Assembly: GCF_900104025.1 (NCBI RefSeq)
Contig: NZ_FNIQ01000001.1
Span: 124,001 to 188,000, forward strand
DNA length: 64,000 nucleotides
From: Geodermatophilus sp. DSM 45219
Lineage (GTDB): Bacteria > Actinomycetota > Actinomycetes > Mycobacteriales > Geodermatophilaceae
Direction of reading: 5' to 3'
Below the pieces are notes generated by a model. That model was given only the letters and a program-made list of their open reading frames with translations, was not told the origin of the DNA and did not search any database. Both the position numbers and the translations under genes were made by a program. Positions within the stretch are counted from its first letter, which is position 1. Each line of letters opens with the position of its first letter. Shown here in pieces: positions 16,225-26,926 of this stretch.

Positions 16225-16240
16225 GTAAGGGCACCCTTAC
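16225..16240. promoter_or_regulatory. Perfect palindrome between molybdo-oxidoreductase and sdh genes
   Basis: GTAAGGG and CCCTTAC flank a CA spacer, giving 7-base perfect arms in the 167-base gap between two divergent genes. Size and position fit a repressor operator. It does not match the 19-base DtxR/IdeR box. The cognate regulator is unknown. Confidence 0.4.
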
Positions 16241-16260
16241 GAGAGCTGAGTCACCTCGTG

Positions 16261-16302
16261 TTGACGTGGTCGCAACCCTGGTAGGGGCCTACCTTTGCCT
16301 CT
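16261..16302 (+). promoter_or_regulatory. Likely sdh promoter giving a nearly leaderless transcript
   Basis: TTGACG at 16261-16266 and TAGGGG at 16282-16287, 15 bases apart, lie 16-42 bases before the sdhC GTG at 16303. There is no Shine-Dalgarno sequence before that GTG. Together this suggests transcription starts only a few bases before the coding region. This is inference from the base pattern. Confidence 0.4.
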
Positions 16303-17007
16303 GTGGTGACGGTGACGCAACCGGGTCAGCGCAGGACCCCCAAGGTGGCCAAGACCAACTCGGTGGCCAAGAAGGCCGTCGTGGCGGTCACCGGCATCAT
16401 CATGATCCTGTACTTGATCGCGCACATGATCGGGAACCTCAAGGTCTTCGCCGGCCGCGAGTCCTTCAACGGGTACTCGGAGTGGATCCGGACGATCGGC
16501 GAGCCGGCCGTCCCCGCGCAGACGACGCTGACGATCATCCGCATCGTCCTGCTCACCGTGGTCATCGCGCACTTCTGGGCCGTGATCTCGCTGTGGCGAC
16601 AGGCCAAGCGCGCCCGGCCGAACGGCTACGTCACCAAGAAGGCCGTGGCCCAGAGCTACGCCTCGCGGACCATGCGCTGGGGCGGCGTGATCGTCGGCCT
16701 CTTCATCATCTACCACATCCTCGACCTCACGATGGGCGTGGCGAACCCCGAGGGCCCCGACGGCACGCCGTACGACCGCCTGGTCGCCGGCTTCTCCAAC
16801 CCGTTCATCACCGCGGTCTACGTGCTCGCGCTGGTCCTGCTCGGCATGCACCTGCGGCACGGCATCTGGAGCGCCACCCAGACCCTCGGGCAGAGCAACA
16901 AGCGCCGGGAGAAGACGGTCAACCTCTTCGCCCTGGTCTTCTCCGTGGTCCTCATCGGCGGCTTCCTGATCGTCCCCTTCAGCGTTCTCTTCGGCCTCGT
17001 CGGCTAA
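16303..17007 (+). CDS. sdhC: Succinate dehydrogenase cytochrome b subunit
   Basis: 234 residues with five membrane helices, the B-type subunit that anchors the complex and holds two hemes. Likely heme-ligand histidines stand within helices at [26 protein letters not shown] and [10 protein letters not shown]. This single five-helix form replaces separate SdhC and SdhD proteins. The complex moves electrons from succinate to menaquinone at the membrane. First gene of sdhCAB; the sdhA start is 14 bases after the stop with an AAAGGAG site between. Confidence 0.92.
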   Translation: MVTVTQPGQRRTPKVAKTNSVAKKAVVAVTGIIMILYLIAHMIGNLKVFAGRESFNGYSEWIRTIGEPAVPAQTTLTIIRIVLLTVVIAHFWAVISLWRQAKRARPNGYVTKKAVAQSYASRTMRWGGVIVGLFIIYHILDLTMGVANPEGPDGTPYDRLVAGFSNPFITAVYVLALVLLGMHLRHGIWSATQTLGQSNKRREKTVNLFALVFSVVLIGGFLIVPFSVLFGLVG

Positions 17008-17021
17008 AGGAGCCCATCGCG

Positions 17022-18968
<1,947 letters not shown>

Positions 18969-18990
18969 CGACTACCCAGCGGAGACACCA

Positions 18991-19830
18991 GTGACAGCGA
19001 CAGCCGAGGGCACGACCTTCGCGTCCGGCACCGCGTCCGACCCGGCCATGGCCAAGCACGACATGACGCTGACCCTGCGGATCTGGCGGCAGAAGGGCCC
19101 GCGGGACAAGGGCCGGATGGTGACCTACCAGGTCGAGGACATCTCCCCGGACATGTCGTTCCTCGAGATGCTCGACGTCCTGAACGAGAAGCTGATCCTC
19201 GCCGGTGACGACCCGGTGGTCTTCGACCACGACTGCCGCGAGGGCATCTGCGGCAGCTGCGGCCTGATGATCAACGGTACGGCGCACGGCCGCGGCACCT
19301 CGGGTGGTCCCACGACCACCTGCCAGCTGCACATGCGCAAGTTCAAGGACGGCGACACGATCGACATCGAGCCGTGGCGCGCGACGGCGTTCCCGGTGAT
19401 CAAGGACCTCTCGGTCGACCGCAGCGCCCTGGACCGGATCATCCAGTCCGGCGGCTACATCAGCGCGCCGACCGGGACCGCGCCCGAGGCGCACTCGATC
19501 CTGGTGCCGAAGAAGGACTCCGACGCGGCGTTCGACGCGGCGACCTGCATCGGCTGCGGCGCCTGCGTGGCGGCCTGCCCGAACGCCTCCTCGATGCTGT
19601 TCACCGCGGCCAAGGTCAGCCACCTGGGCCTCGTGCCGCAGGGCCAGCCCGAGCGCAACGACCGGGTGGTCAACATGGTCGCCCAGCAGGACCGCGAGGG
19701 CTTCGGCGGCTGCACCAACATCGGCGAGTGCTCGGCGGCCTGCCCCAAGGGCATCTCGATGGAGAACATCTCCCGGCTCAACCACGACCTGCTCGGTGCC
19801 CTGCGCGCCGGCGCCCGGCCGAAGAGCTGA
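18991..19830 (+). CDS. sdhB: Succinate dehydrogenase iron-sulfur subunit
   Basis: 279 residues, GTG start with CGGAG upstream. Three Fe-S sites are visible: [10 protein letters not shown] for the [2Fe-2S] cluster, [12 protein letters not shown] for [4Fe-4S], and [15 protein letters not shown] for [3Fe-4S]. An insertion in the first domain ([20 protein letters not shown]) is usual in actinobacterial B-type SdhB. It carries electrons from the flavoprotein to the cytochrome. Last gene of sdhCAB; a strong hairpin follows 46 bases after the stop. Confidence 0.94.
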   Translation: MTATAEGTTFASGTASDPAMAKHDMTLTLRIWRQKGPRDKGRMVTYQVEDISPDMSFLEMLDVLNEKLILAGDDPVVFDHDCREGICGSCGLMINGTAHGRGTSGGPTTTCQLHMRKFKDGDTIDIEPWRATAFPVIKDLSVDRSALDRIIQSGGYISAPTGTAPEAHSILVPKKDSDAAFDAATCIGCGACVAACPNASSMLFTAAKVSHLGLVPQGQPERNDRVVNMVAQQDREGFGGCTNIGECSAACPKGISMENISRLNHDLLGALRAGARPKS

Positions 19831-19876
19831 GCGATCACATCGTCATCCTCCGGATGACACCGCCGCCAGGAGCCGT

Positions 19877-19915
19877 CCCCGACGAGGGCTGAGCCCCCAC
19901 GAGCCCTCGTCGGGG
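19877..19915. terminator. Hairpin terminator after sdhB
   Basis: Arms CCCCGACGAGGGCT (19877-19890) and AGCCCTCGTCGGGG (19902-19915) are perfect reverse complements with an 11-base loop. It separates the convergent sdhB and GGDEF-EAL genes and may serve both. Confidence 0.75.
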
Positions 19916-19940
19916 AGGCCTCCGGCCCGCCTCCTCGGAC

Positions 19941-22262
19941 TCAGGGCACGACCGCCACGGCTGCCGGCTCGCGCTCGGTGAGCCACTGCTCCAGCGCAGC
20001 GGCCGGCAGCGGGCGGCTCAGGTGGTATCCCTGGACGACGTCGCAGCCCAGCGCGGCGAGCGCGTCGACGGTCGCCTGGTCCTCGGCGCCCTCGGCGACG
20101 AGCACCAGGTCCAGCGCGTGCGCCAGCTGCAGCGTCGAGGTCACGATCGACGCCGCCCGCGGGCTGCCGGTCATCGCGCCGACGAACGTGCGGTCGAGCT
20201 TCAGCTCGGTCACCGGCAGCGTCGCCAGGTAGGCGAGGCTGGAGTAGCCGGTGCCGTAGTCGTCGATGGCGATCCCGATGCCGGCGTCCCGCAGCGCCAC
20301 CAGGACCCGGATGGCGCGCTCCCGGTCGGCCACCAGCAGGCTCTCGGTGACCTCGAGGACCAGCGCTGTGGCCGGGACGCCGTGCCGCACGAGCAGCGCG
20401 GCCACCTCCTCGGGGAAGTGCTCGTCGACCAGGTTCGACGGGCTGACGTTGACCGCGACGGTGAGCTCGTGGCCCCGGTCGGCCCAGACGCGCCGCTGCG
20501 CGAGGGCGGCGTCCAGCACCGCGCTGGTCAGCGGACCCATGAGGCCGGCGGACTCGGCCAGGTCGATGAAGGCGTCGGGGGCCAGCAGCCCGCGCTCGGG
20601 GTGCTGCCACCGCACGAGGGCCTCCACCCCCTCGATCCGGCCGGTCGCCAGGGTCAGCTTGGGCTGGTGGTGCAGGACCAGCTCGCCGGCCTCGATCCCC
20701 CGGCGGAGCCGGGCGACCGCCTCCAGCCGGTGCCGGCCGGAGCCGTGGTGCTCCTCGTCGTACACGACCGGGCCGCCGCGCCCGGCCTTCGCCGAGTACA
20801 TGGCCAGGTCGGCCAGCTGCAGCAGCTCCTCGGCGTGCGTGGAGTCCCGCGGCCCGAGCGCGATGCCGACGCTGGCGTCCACGGTGAGCGCGGTACCACC
20901 GAGCCGGAACGGCCGCTGCAGCGTCGCGCACAGCCGCTCGGCCAGCGCCCGCGCACCGTCGTCGTCGAGGCCGTCGGCCAGCACCACGAACTCGTCGCCC
21001 CCCAGCCGGGCGAGCAGGTCCCCGCTGCGCAGGTGGCGGGACAGCCGCGGGCCCACCTCACGCAGCAGCGCGTCACCGACGGCGTGGCCGAGCGAGTCGT
21101 TGATCTCCTTGAAGCGGTCGAGGTCCAGGACGAGGACGGCGGTGGTCCCGCCGCGGGCCATCCGCGCGTCGGCGGCGGCCAGGGCCTCGAAGACCCGCCT
21201 GCGGTTGGCCAGGCCGGTGAGCTCGTCGGTGCGCGCCTGGTGCCGGCTGTCGGCCAGCGCCCGGACCTCGCGGAAGGTCAGCGCGGTACGGGCGAGGGCG
21301 GCGACGACGGCGCCGAACGCCAGGACGCCGGCCAGCGGGTCCCCGATGCGCAGGTAGCCCTGCAGCAGCAGGGCGAGCGCGGCGATCGCGCACAGGGCCG
21401 GGACGACCAGCGCCCCGACGCGCGGCACCTGGTCGCCGGCCCGTGGCGCGGGGGCCTGGCAGGCGGCCAGGCCGTAGCACAGGAAGGCCATCCCCCAGCC
21501 GACGTCCAGCAGGCCGCCGACGACGTAGGTCCCGTTCGCGACCTGGTAGGCGTACAGGGTGTCGGTCAGCACGAACAGCGTGGTGCCGGCGGTGAGCCAC
21601 CACCAGACCGCGCCGGCGCCGCGGCCGATGACGACGAGCGCTCCGGCGATGAACACCAGCAGCAGCAGGTCGGCGATGGGGTAGACGGCGATCAGCAGGG
21701 CGCCGTCGAGCGCGGTGTGCAGGAAGTCGCCGATGGCGAGCGCCGTCGCCATGGCCGCCGCGGTCAGCCCGGTCACGACGGCGTCCAGCCACATGCTCGA
21801 CGTCAGCCGCCGGACCCGCGTGCGGAGCAGGCGGAACAGCGCGGCGCAGGCCAGCGGGTGGAAGCCCACGAAGGCGATGTCGAACCAGGCGGGCCGGGTG
21901 ATCGGCCCCGGTGCGGCGTCGGCCACCGCGTAGCCGAGCGAGCCGACCGCGTAGGACCCGACCGCCGCGGCGAACAGCAACCAGACACCCCGGTCGGCCG
22001 GGACGACGACCGCCCGCAGGACCAGCAGCCCGGTGAGCCCGACGACGAACGACCACTTCCCGCCGGCCGCCAGGGTCGCGAGCACGCCGCTGTCCCCCAC
22101 CGCGACCGCCAGCAGCGACAGCAGGTAGACCGCCACGAGGACGGCCGCCGGCACGCGGACGACCCGCAGCGACCGGTCGGCGGTCTCGCGGGTCCGCGCA
22201 CGCCGGCCGGTGAGCTGCTGGACCACGGTGCAAGCATCGGTCGCTGGTCCGCGGACCTTCAC
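19941..22262 (-). CDS. Membrane diguanylate cyclase/phosphodiesterase (GGDEF-EAL)
   Basis: 773 residues from a GTG at 22262 (a GTG at 22226 is also possible). The first ~330 residues are about nine to ten hydrophobic helices, a likely sensory module. The GGDEF motif is intact at residues 421-425, followed by an EAL domain with EALVRW from residue 547 and DDYGTGYSSL. Both halves keep their catalytic signatures, so the protein could make and break cyclic di-GMP. The sensed signal is unknown. No c-di-GMP effector is adjacent. Confidence 0.9.
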   Translation of the reverse strand: MKVRGPATDACTVVQQLTGRRARTRETADRSLRVVRVPAAVLVAVYLLSLLAVAVGDSGVLATLAAGGKWSFVVGLTGLLVLRAVVVPADRGVWLLFAAAVGSYAVGSLGYAVADAAPGPITRPAWFDIAFVGFHPLACAALFRLLRTRVRRLTSSMWLDAVVTGLTAAAMATALAIGDFLHTALDGALLIAVYPIADLLLLVFIAGALVVIGRGAGAVWWWLTAGTTLFVLTDTLYAYQVANGTYVVGGLLDVGWGMAFLCYGLAACQAPAPRAGDQVPRVGALVVPALCAIAALALLLQGYLRIGDPLAGVLAFGAVVAALARTALTFREVRALADSRHQARTDELTGLANRRRVFEALAAADARMARGGTTAVLVLDLDRFKEINDSLGHAVGDALLREVGPRLSRHLRSGDLLARLGGDEFVVLADGLDDDGARALAERLCATLQRPFRLGGTALTVDASVGIALGPRDSTHAEELLQLADLAMYSAKAGRGGPVVYDEEHHGSGRHRLEAVARLRRGIEAGELVLHHQPKLTLATGRIEGVEALVRWQHPERGLLAPDAFIDLAESAGLMGPLTSAVLDAALAQRRVWADRGHELTVAVNVSPSNLVDEHFPEEVAALLVRHGVPATALVLEVTESLLVADRERAIRVLVALRDAGIGIAIDDYGTGYSSLAYLATLPVTELKLDRTFVGAMTGSPRAASIVTSTLQLAHALDLVLVAEGAEDQATVDALAALGCDVVQGYHLSRPLPAAALEQWLTEREPAAVAVVP

Positions 22263-22339
22263 CCCGGCGGGACGCCGAACGGAGCGGCCTCACCCCCCGG
22301 AGGGGACCGCACACGCACCGGTCGCCCGCGCGGCAGCGA

Positions 22340-23056
22340 TCAGCGGCTCTGCAGCGCGTCCAGCGCGACGGCCATGGACGCCGCGACGCGGAAGTCCAGC
22401 CGCGGGTCCGGGACCGTCACGGTGTAGCGGTCCCGGACGGCCTTCTGCCGCTCGCTGACCAGGACCGTGGCCCCGGTCGCGGTGTCGACGAAGTCGAAGT
22501 GGAAGACGAACGGCACCCACACGTCGCCGACGTAGGGGATGAGGTCCCAGACCCGGCGCAGGATCGCGATGGACTGCCGGCGCTCCCGGCCCACGGCCTC
22601 GATGCCCGGTGCCGACAGGTCCCAGGTGGAGCGCAGCAGGCTGGCGCCGAACTGCTTCCGGAAGTAGCCCAGCGGCGTCCCGTACTCGTCGAAGACGTCG
22701 TGCTGGGCGGCGACGTCGAGCCGCTGCCGCGCCTTGAAGCTGAACACCGCGCGGTTCTTCGAGGCGTCGGCGTAGAAGACGACCTCCTCCCTGAGCTTCA
22801 TCCGCTTCTGCTCGGCGAAGGCCAGCAGCGGGCCCTCCGAGCCGTCGGGGTTCATCCCGATGACCTCGTAGCGGTTCACCATCACGGTGATCCGCTGCTT
22901 GACGAAGAACGCCGGGACCACCATCGGGGCGGGCGGCTGCGGTCCGGTCGGAAGGGTCACGTCGGGTCTCCCGTGCTGGTCGGGGGGCGTGTGCTGGGGC
23001 GCCATCGTGGCCCATCCGGGGGTCACGCCGCTGCCCGTCGTCCCCCGGTCGCTCAT
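22340..23056 (-). CDS. LURP-one-related/scramblase-like protein
   Basis: 238 residues; the start ATG overlaps the stop of the PspC gene in ATGA. After a disordered Pro-rich N terminus (~50 residues) comes a tubby-like fold of the LURP-one-related family: FVKQRITVMVNRYEVI, then LAFAEQKRMKLREEVVFYAD, and VFDEYGTPLGYFRKQFGASLL. Such proteins may bind membrane lipids; function in bacteria is unsettled. Coupling to a PspC-domain protein suggests an envelope-stress role. This is inference from context. Confidence 0.75.
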   Translation of the reverse strand: MSDRGTTGSGVTPGWATMAPQHTPPDQHGRPDVTLPTGPQPPAPMVVPAFFVKQRITVMVNRYEVIGMNPDGSEGPLLAFAEQKRMKLREEVVFYADASKNRAVFSFKARQRLDVAAQHDVFDEYGTPLGYFRKQFGASLLRSTWDLSAPGIEAVGRERRQSIAILRRVWDLIPYVGDVWVPFVFHFDFVDTATGATVLVSERQKAVRDRYTVTVPDPRLDFRVAASMAVALDALQSR

Positions 23057-23364
23057 GCCCGCTCCCCGGGCCGTGCGGTCGTGAGCGCCGCGTGCAGCCG
23101 GTCGACGAACGGGTCGAGCACGCCGGGACGGCGTCCCGCGGGGAGCGGGGCCGAGGGCAGCAGCACCCACAGCAGCAGGTAGACGACGACGCCGGCGCCG
23201 CCGGCGACGGTGAGCCCGACGGCGCCGACCCGCCAGAGGACGGCGTCGATGCCGCTGTACTCGGCCAGGCCACCGCAGACCCCGCCGAGCATGCGGTCGG
23301 TGCCGCTGCGGCGGAGCTCGGGCCGGACGGGCTGGGGGGACGGGGACGGGAGTGCGCTGGTCAT
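23053..23364 (-). CDS. PspC domain protein
   Basis: 103 residues with the PspC signature RMLGGVCGGLAEYSGIDAVLWRV followed by one or two membrane segments (VGLTVAGGAGVVVYLLLWVLLP). PspC proteins respond to membrane stress. The C-terminal tail is Arg-rich. It is the first gene of a two-gene unit with the LURP-one-like gene, sharing an ATGA overlap. No PspA homologue is present in the window. Confidence 0.88.
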   Translation of the reverse strand: MTSALPSPSPQPVRPELRRSGTDRMLGGVCGGLAEYSGIDAVLWRVGAVGLTVAGGAGVVVYLLLWVLLPSAPLPAGRRPGVLDPFVDRLHAALTTARPGERA

Positions 23365-23552
23365 GGCACGAGCCTGGCGCCGGCGCGGGGCCGCGGGAAC
23401 CGGGGAACACCCGGATCGGTCCCCCGTTCCGGCGCTCGGGGTGCTCCCGGGCGACCCCCGACGGAGCGGACGGCGCCGTGTCGTGCACGACCACGTCTCC
23501 CGGTGTGGTCTCGTGGGCCCCCGTGTCGTGCGACCCCGTGTGCGAGGCCCCG

Positions 23553-23969
23553 ATGACGTCCCGCTCCACCGTGTCCGGCCCCCTGGTCGCGGCAGGCACC
23601 GCGACGGCCGCAGCTGTCGGCGCGGTGCTCGGTCCGGTCCTGCTGACCGACGGCTTCGCCCTGCCCGCGCGGCTGTTCTACGGGGGGCTGGGCGGGCTGG
23701 TGACCGGCGCTCTCATCGGCGCCGTCGCCTCCCTGCTCGCCTGCGCCGCAGCCGCCGTCGTCCGGCAGGGGGGACGACGGCTCCCGCTCCAGCGTGGCGC
23801 GTTCACGCTCGTGGGCACCGTCGCCACCCTCGCGCTGTCGGAGTCGGCGCTCCCGCCGCTGGCGACCGGACCGAGGCTGCTGGTGCTCGCCGGCCTCGCC
23901 GTCGTCACCGTGACGGCCGGGACCGCGCTGGCCCGGCAGTTCCTCATCGCACCCGACGCCAGCGGCTGA
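23553..23969 (+). CDS. Hypothetical membrane protein
   Basis: 138 residues from the ATG at 23553. Four hydrophobic segments make up most of the protein (about 10-30, 40-65, 88-105, 112-128). There is a Gly-rich stretch, FYGGLGGLVTGALIGAVAS. No family is recognised. The frame extends further upstream without a credible start. It stands between convergent and divergent neighbours and is probably monocistronic. Confidence 0.55.
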   Translation: MTSRSTVSGPLVAAGTATAAAVGAVLGPVLLTDGFALPARLFYGGLGGLVTGALIGAVASLLACAAAAVVRQGGRRLPLQRGAFTLVGTVATLALSESALPPLATGPRLLVLAGLAVVTVTAGTALARQFLIAPDASG

Positions 23970-23993
23970 GCCGCCCACGGCACGGGCCGGCGC

Positions 23994-25019
23994 TCAGGGC
24001 CCGGCGGGCTCGCGGCTGCGCTGCTCGGCCCCGACGTCGCCGTACGGGTAGTCGGCGCGGCCGGGGTCGCTCACGGCGTCCAGTCGTGCGACGTCATCGG
24101 CGGTCAGCTGCACCGTCCCCAGGTTGTCGCGCAGCTGGTCGGTCGTGCGGGCGCCGAGGATGACCGACGTGACGGCGGGCCGGGCGGCCAGCCAGGCGAG
24201 CGCGACCTGCGGCATCGACGCCCCGTGGGCCTCGGCGACGTCCTGCACGACCTCCAGCACGTCCCAGGTGCGCTGCCGGGAGCCGACCCGGTCGTAGGCC
24301 TCCATGCCCCGGCCCGGGTCCTCCCCCAGCCGGGTCGCGCCCTCGGGCCGCTGGTCGCGGGTGTACTTGCCGGACAGCCAGCCGCCGCCGAGCGGGCCCC
24401 ACGGCAGCAGGCCCAGCCCGTTGTGCAGGCAGGCGGGGACGATCTCGAACTCGACGTCCCGCACCAGCAGGCTGTAGGAGGGTTGCAGGGTGACCGGGAC
24501 GGCGAGGTGCCGGTGCTCGGCGAGGTCGACGGCCTGCTGCACCTGCCAGGCGGTGAAGTTGGACAGGCCCGGGTAGCCGACCTTGCCCGCGGAGACGGCG
24601 TCGTCGAGGAAGCGCAGCGACTCCTCGAGCGGGGTGAGCGGGTCCCAGGCGTGCAGCTGGTAGAGGTCGACGTGGTCGACGCCGAGCCGGCGCAGCGAGG
24701 CGTCGAGGGCGCGGCGCAGGTGGCGGCGGGAGTTGCCGAGCGCGTTGGGCTCCGCCCCCATCGGGAAGCGCCCCTTGGTGGCGAGGACGACGCGGTCGCG
24801 GACGTCGGCCGGCCGGCTGGCGAGCCAGCGCCCGACGATCTCCTCGGCCGCGCCCGCGGAGTACACGTCGGCGAGGTCGACCAACGTGCCGCCGGCCTCG
24901 GCGAAGAGGTCGAGCTGCTCGTGCGCGCCGGCCTCGTCGGTCTCGGCGCCGAAGGTCATCGTGCCCAGCGCGAGGGCCGAGACCGAGCAGCCGCTGCGGC
25001 CGAGCGTGCGGTACTCCAC
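23994..25019 (-). CDS. Aldo/keto reductase family oxidoreductase
   Basis: 341 residues, GTG start with AGGAG upstream. The AKR tetrad is visible: Asp and Tyr in VDLADVYSAG, Lys in ATKGRF and His in YQLHAWD. NADPH-site segments are WGPLGGGWLSGKY and VILGARTTDQLRDNL near the C terminus. The length and the sequence GRSGCSVSALALGTMTFG fit the AKR11/12-like group that reduces aldehydes and ketones. The true substrate is not known. Single gene, divergent from the DUF1761 gene. Confidence 0.9.
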   Translation of the reverse strand: MEYRTLGRSGCSVSALALGTMTFGAETDEAGAHEQLDLFAEAGGTLVDLADVYSAGAAEEIVGRWLASRPADVRDRVVLATKGRFPMGAEPNALGNSRRHLRRALDASLRRLGVDHVDLYQLHAWDPLTPLEESLRFLDDAVSAGKVGYPGLSNFTAWQVQQAVDLAEHRHLAVPVTLQPSYSLLVRDVEFEIVPACLHNGLGLLPWGPLGGGWLSGKYTRDQRPEGATRLGEDPGRGMEAYDRVGSRQRTWDVLEVVQDVAEAHGASMPQVALAWLAARPAVTSVILGARTTDQLRDNLGTVQLTADDVARLDAVSDPGRADYPYGDVGAEQRSREPAGP

Positions 25020-25146
25020 GACGGGCTCCTGTCCTCGGGGATCCCGCAGGACGTTGCCGCAGCGCTCCGGTGATCACCACCGGAGGCCGCGCTGCCTGGT
25101 CTACTGCGGTGGACCGCACCGCGGCGTGTCCGATCGAGGAGGAACC

Positions 25147-25545
25147 GTGCGCACCGTCGAGGACCTGCCGGCGACCGTTCTCGCCACCGCAGCAGCCGTC
25201 GCCGCGAGCGGGACGTGGTACGCGGCGTTCGGCCGCCGGCTGGCGGAGCTGGACGACGCCTACGCGGAGGACACCGCAGCGGCCGGCTGGGTCGTGCCCG
25301 TCGAGCTGGTCCGGAGCGGCACCGTGGCGGTCGCCGTCTCCGCGCTCGCCGCCGGTACCGGGGCGACCGGTCCGTGGGAACGGGCGCGGCTGGGCCTGAC
25401 GCTGTGGGGCGCGTTCCCCGTCGTCCTGCTCTCCGGGTCCGTGGTGCACGAGAAGGTCCCCTGGCGGCTGGCCGCGATCCACGCGGGCGACTGGCTGGTC
25501 AAGCTGCTCCTGGTGTCCGTGGTCACCGGGGTCCGCGGGCGCTGA
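25147..25545 (+). CDS. DUF1761 family membrane protein
   Basis: 132 residues, GTG start with GAGGAGGAACC just upstream. Four membrane segments fit DUF1761; the family pattern of Trp-Tyr early (ASGTWYAAFGRRLAELDD) and a C-terminal HAGDWLVKLLLVSVVTG helix is visible. Function is unknown. It lies divergent to the aldo/keto reductase, with 127 bases between the starts. Confidence 0.75.
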   Translation: MRTVEDLPATVLATAAAVAASGTWYAAFGRRLAELDDAYAEDTAAAGWVVPVELVRSGTVAVAVSALAAGTGATGPWERARLGLTLWGAFPVVLLSGSVVHEKVPWRLAAIHAGDWLVKLLLVSVVTGVRGR

Positions 25546-25553
25546 CGCCGGGG

Positions 25554-26522
25554 TCAGCGCCCGGCGGCCGCCCTGAGGAGGTCGGACACCTCCGGGGTGG
25601 CGGCGTGCGCGCCGGCCGCCAGGAAGGACTGCTGGATGACCCCGCCCAGGTCCTGCCGCGACATCATGTCGTTGCCCATGGCCCGCTGCTCGGCCGCACC
25701 GGGCGCGAAGACGACCGTCCGGGTCCCCGCACGCTGCAGCGCCCTGACCTCGTACCGCAGCAGGCGTGCGGCGTGCCGGCGGGATGCCGCGTAGAAGTCG
25801 GGCAGCCATCCCGCGGGGCCGCTCATCGGTGAGATGACGACGACGAGGTCCAGTCCGCGACCGCGGAGGACGGCGGCGTTGGTCGGCGAGTGCACCCCGC
25901 CGTCGACGTAGCTGTGCAGACCGATCTGGACGGGGGCGAAGTACCCGGGCACCGCACAGGACGCCGCGACCGCCTGGTGCACCGGGACCTCGGGCGCGCC
26001 CGGGCGGCCGAACACGACCCGCCGCCCGTCGCGCCGGCGGACGGCACAGATCCACAGGTCGGCCTCCGGCCAGCCCGGTCCCTCCAGCTCACGCAGGGCG
26101 GCCAGCTGCTCGGCGACGTCGTGCCGGCCGGGCGCGATCAGGGCCATGCCGGCCGCCAGCGGCCGGAATCGCCACGGCCGGACCAGCGCGCGCTGCACCA
26201 TGTGCCGATCCGGGAACCGCAGCGGCCGGCGCAGGGCGTGCAGCGGGTTGAACGGCGCGAGCTCGGGGACGGGGGTGCCGGCCACGTGGCGGAGGACGTC
26301 GCCGTCGTCCGACAGCGGGGCCTTCACCGTCCAGGCGGCGAGGTCCTCCGCCGAGACGCCCAGCCGCAGCAGCGTGCCGGTGATGGAGCCGGCCGAGGTC
26401 CCGACGATCACGTCGACGGTGCGCGCGTCGAAGCCGAAGTCGTGCTCGAGCACCGCCAGGACGGCGGAGTGGTACGCCTGGCCCACGACGCCGCCACCGC
26501 CCAGCACCACGCCGACGCGCAT
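25554..26522 (-). CDS. Patatin-like phospholipase family protein
   Basis: 322 residues from the ATG at 26522 (a GTG one codon upstream is possible). Glycine-rich oxyanion loop VLGGGGVVGQAYH, nucleophile GTSAG with Ser43, and the DGG partner Asp207 in SYVDGG complete a Ser-Asp dyad. The family hydrolyses acyl chains from lipids. No signal or membrane segment is seen. A long Arg-rich C-terminal part follows the catalytic core. It is a single gene convergent with the DUF1761 gene, 8 bases apart. Confidence 0.88.
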   Translation of the reverse strand: MRVGVVLGGGGVVGQAYHSAVLAVLEHDFGFDARTVDVIVGTSAGSITGTLLRLGVSAEDLAAWTVKAPLSDDGDVLRHVAGTPVPELAPFNPLHALRRPLRFPDRHMVQRALVRPWRFRPLAAGMALIAPGRHDVAEQLAALRELEGPGWPEADLWICAVRRRDGRRVVFGRPGAPEVPVHQAVAASCAVPGYFAPVQIGLHSYVDGGVHSPTNAAVLRGRGLDLVVVISPMSGPAGWLPDFYAASRRHAARLLRYEVRALQRAGTRTVVFAPGAAEQRAMGNDMMSRQDLGGVIQQSFLAAGAHAATPEVSDLLRAAAGR

Positions 26523-26625
26523 CACGCCGGGGAGCCTGCCAGCCGGCCCGGCCCCCTACCAGGGCCCGCAGGGCCCGGGCGCTGCGCTCCGGTGGTCACC
26601 ACCGGGCGCCGTCGTCCGCGGTCGG

Positions 26626-26724
26626 TCAGCGGTTCCTGCCGAGCAGCCACACGAGGAGCCCGAGGACCAGGACCACCACCGTGATGGTCCCGATGACGAT
26701 CAGGTCTGTCGTGGTGACGAGCAT
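26626..26724 (-). CDS. Single-pass membrane microprotein, 32 residues
   Basis: ATG at 26724 with GGGAGG 7 bases upstream. The peptide MLVTTTDLIVIG leads into one strongly hydrophobic helix (residues 8-28) ending WLLGRNR. Tiny proteins of this shape are frequent in actinobacteria and often missed. No function is known. It lies about 200 bases downstream of the SRPBCC gene on the same strand and could be co-transcribed. Confidence 0.6.
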   Translation of the reverse strand: MLVTTTDLIVIGTITVVVLVLGLLVWLLGRNR

Positions 26725-26926
26725 CGGCCGGCCTCCCGTGGAACGCGCGCGGCCAGGTCCTGCCGCAGCGCTGGTGGCCGGGACGCTAGGGAGGGTCGCG
26801 CCGTGCGGGGCCGGTTCGTCGGAGCGTTGACCGTCTGCTTGCACGTCCATGGTCTGCTCCTTGCCCGCGGGGCCGCCGTCGGCCGGTGGAGGCCACGCCG
26901 GGCCCGCCTCCACCGGCCGCTGCGGC

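Noticed and set aside
16225-16240. IdeR/DtxR iron box
   Set aside because: The palindrome has an even centre and lacks the TTAGG half-sites of the 19-base box.
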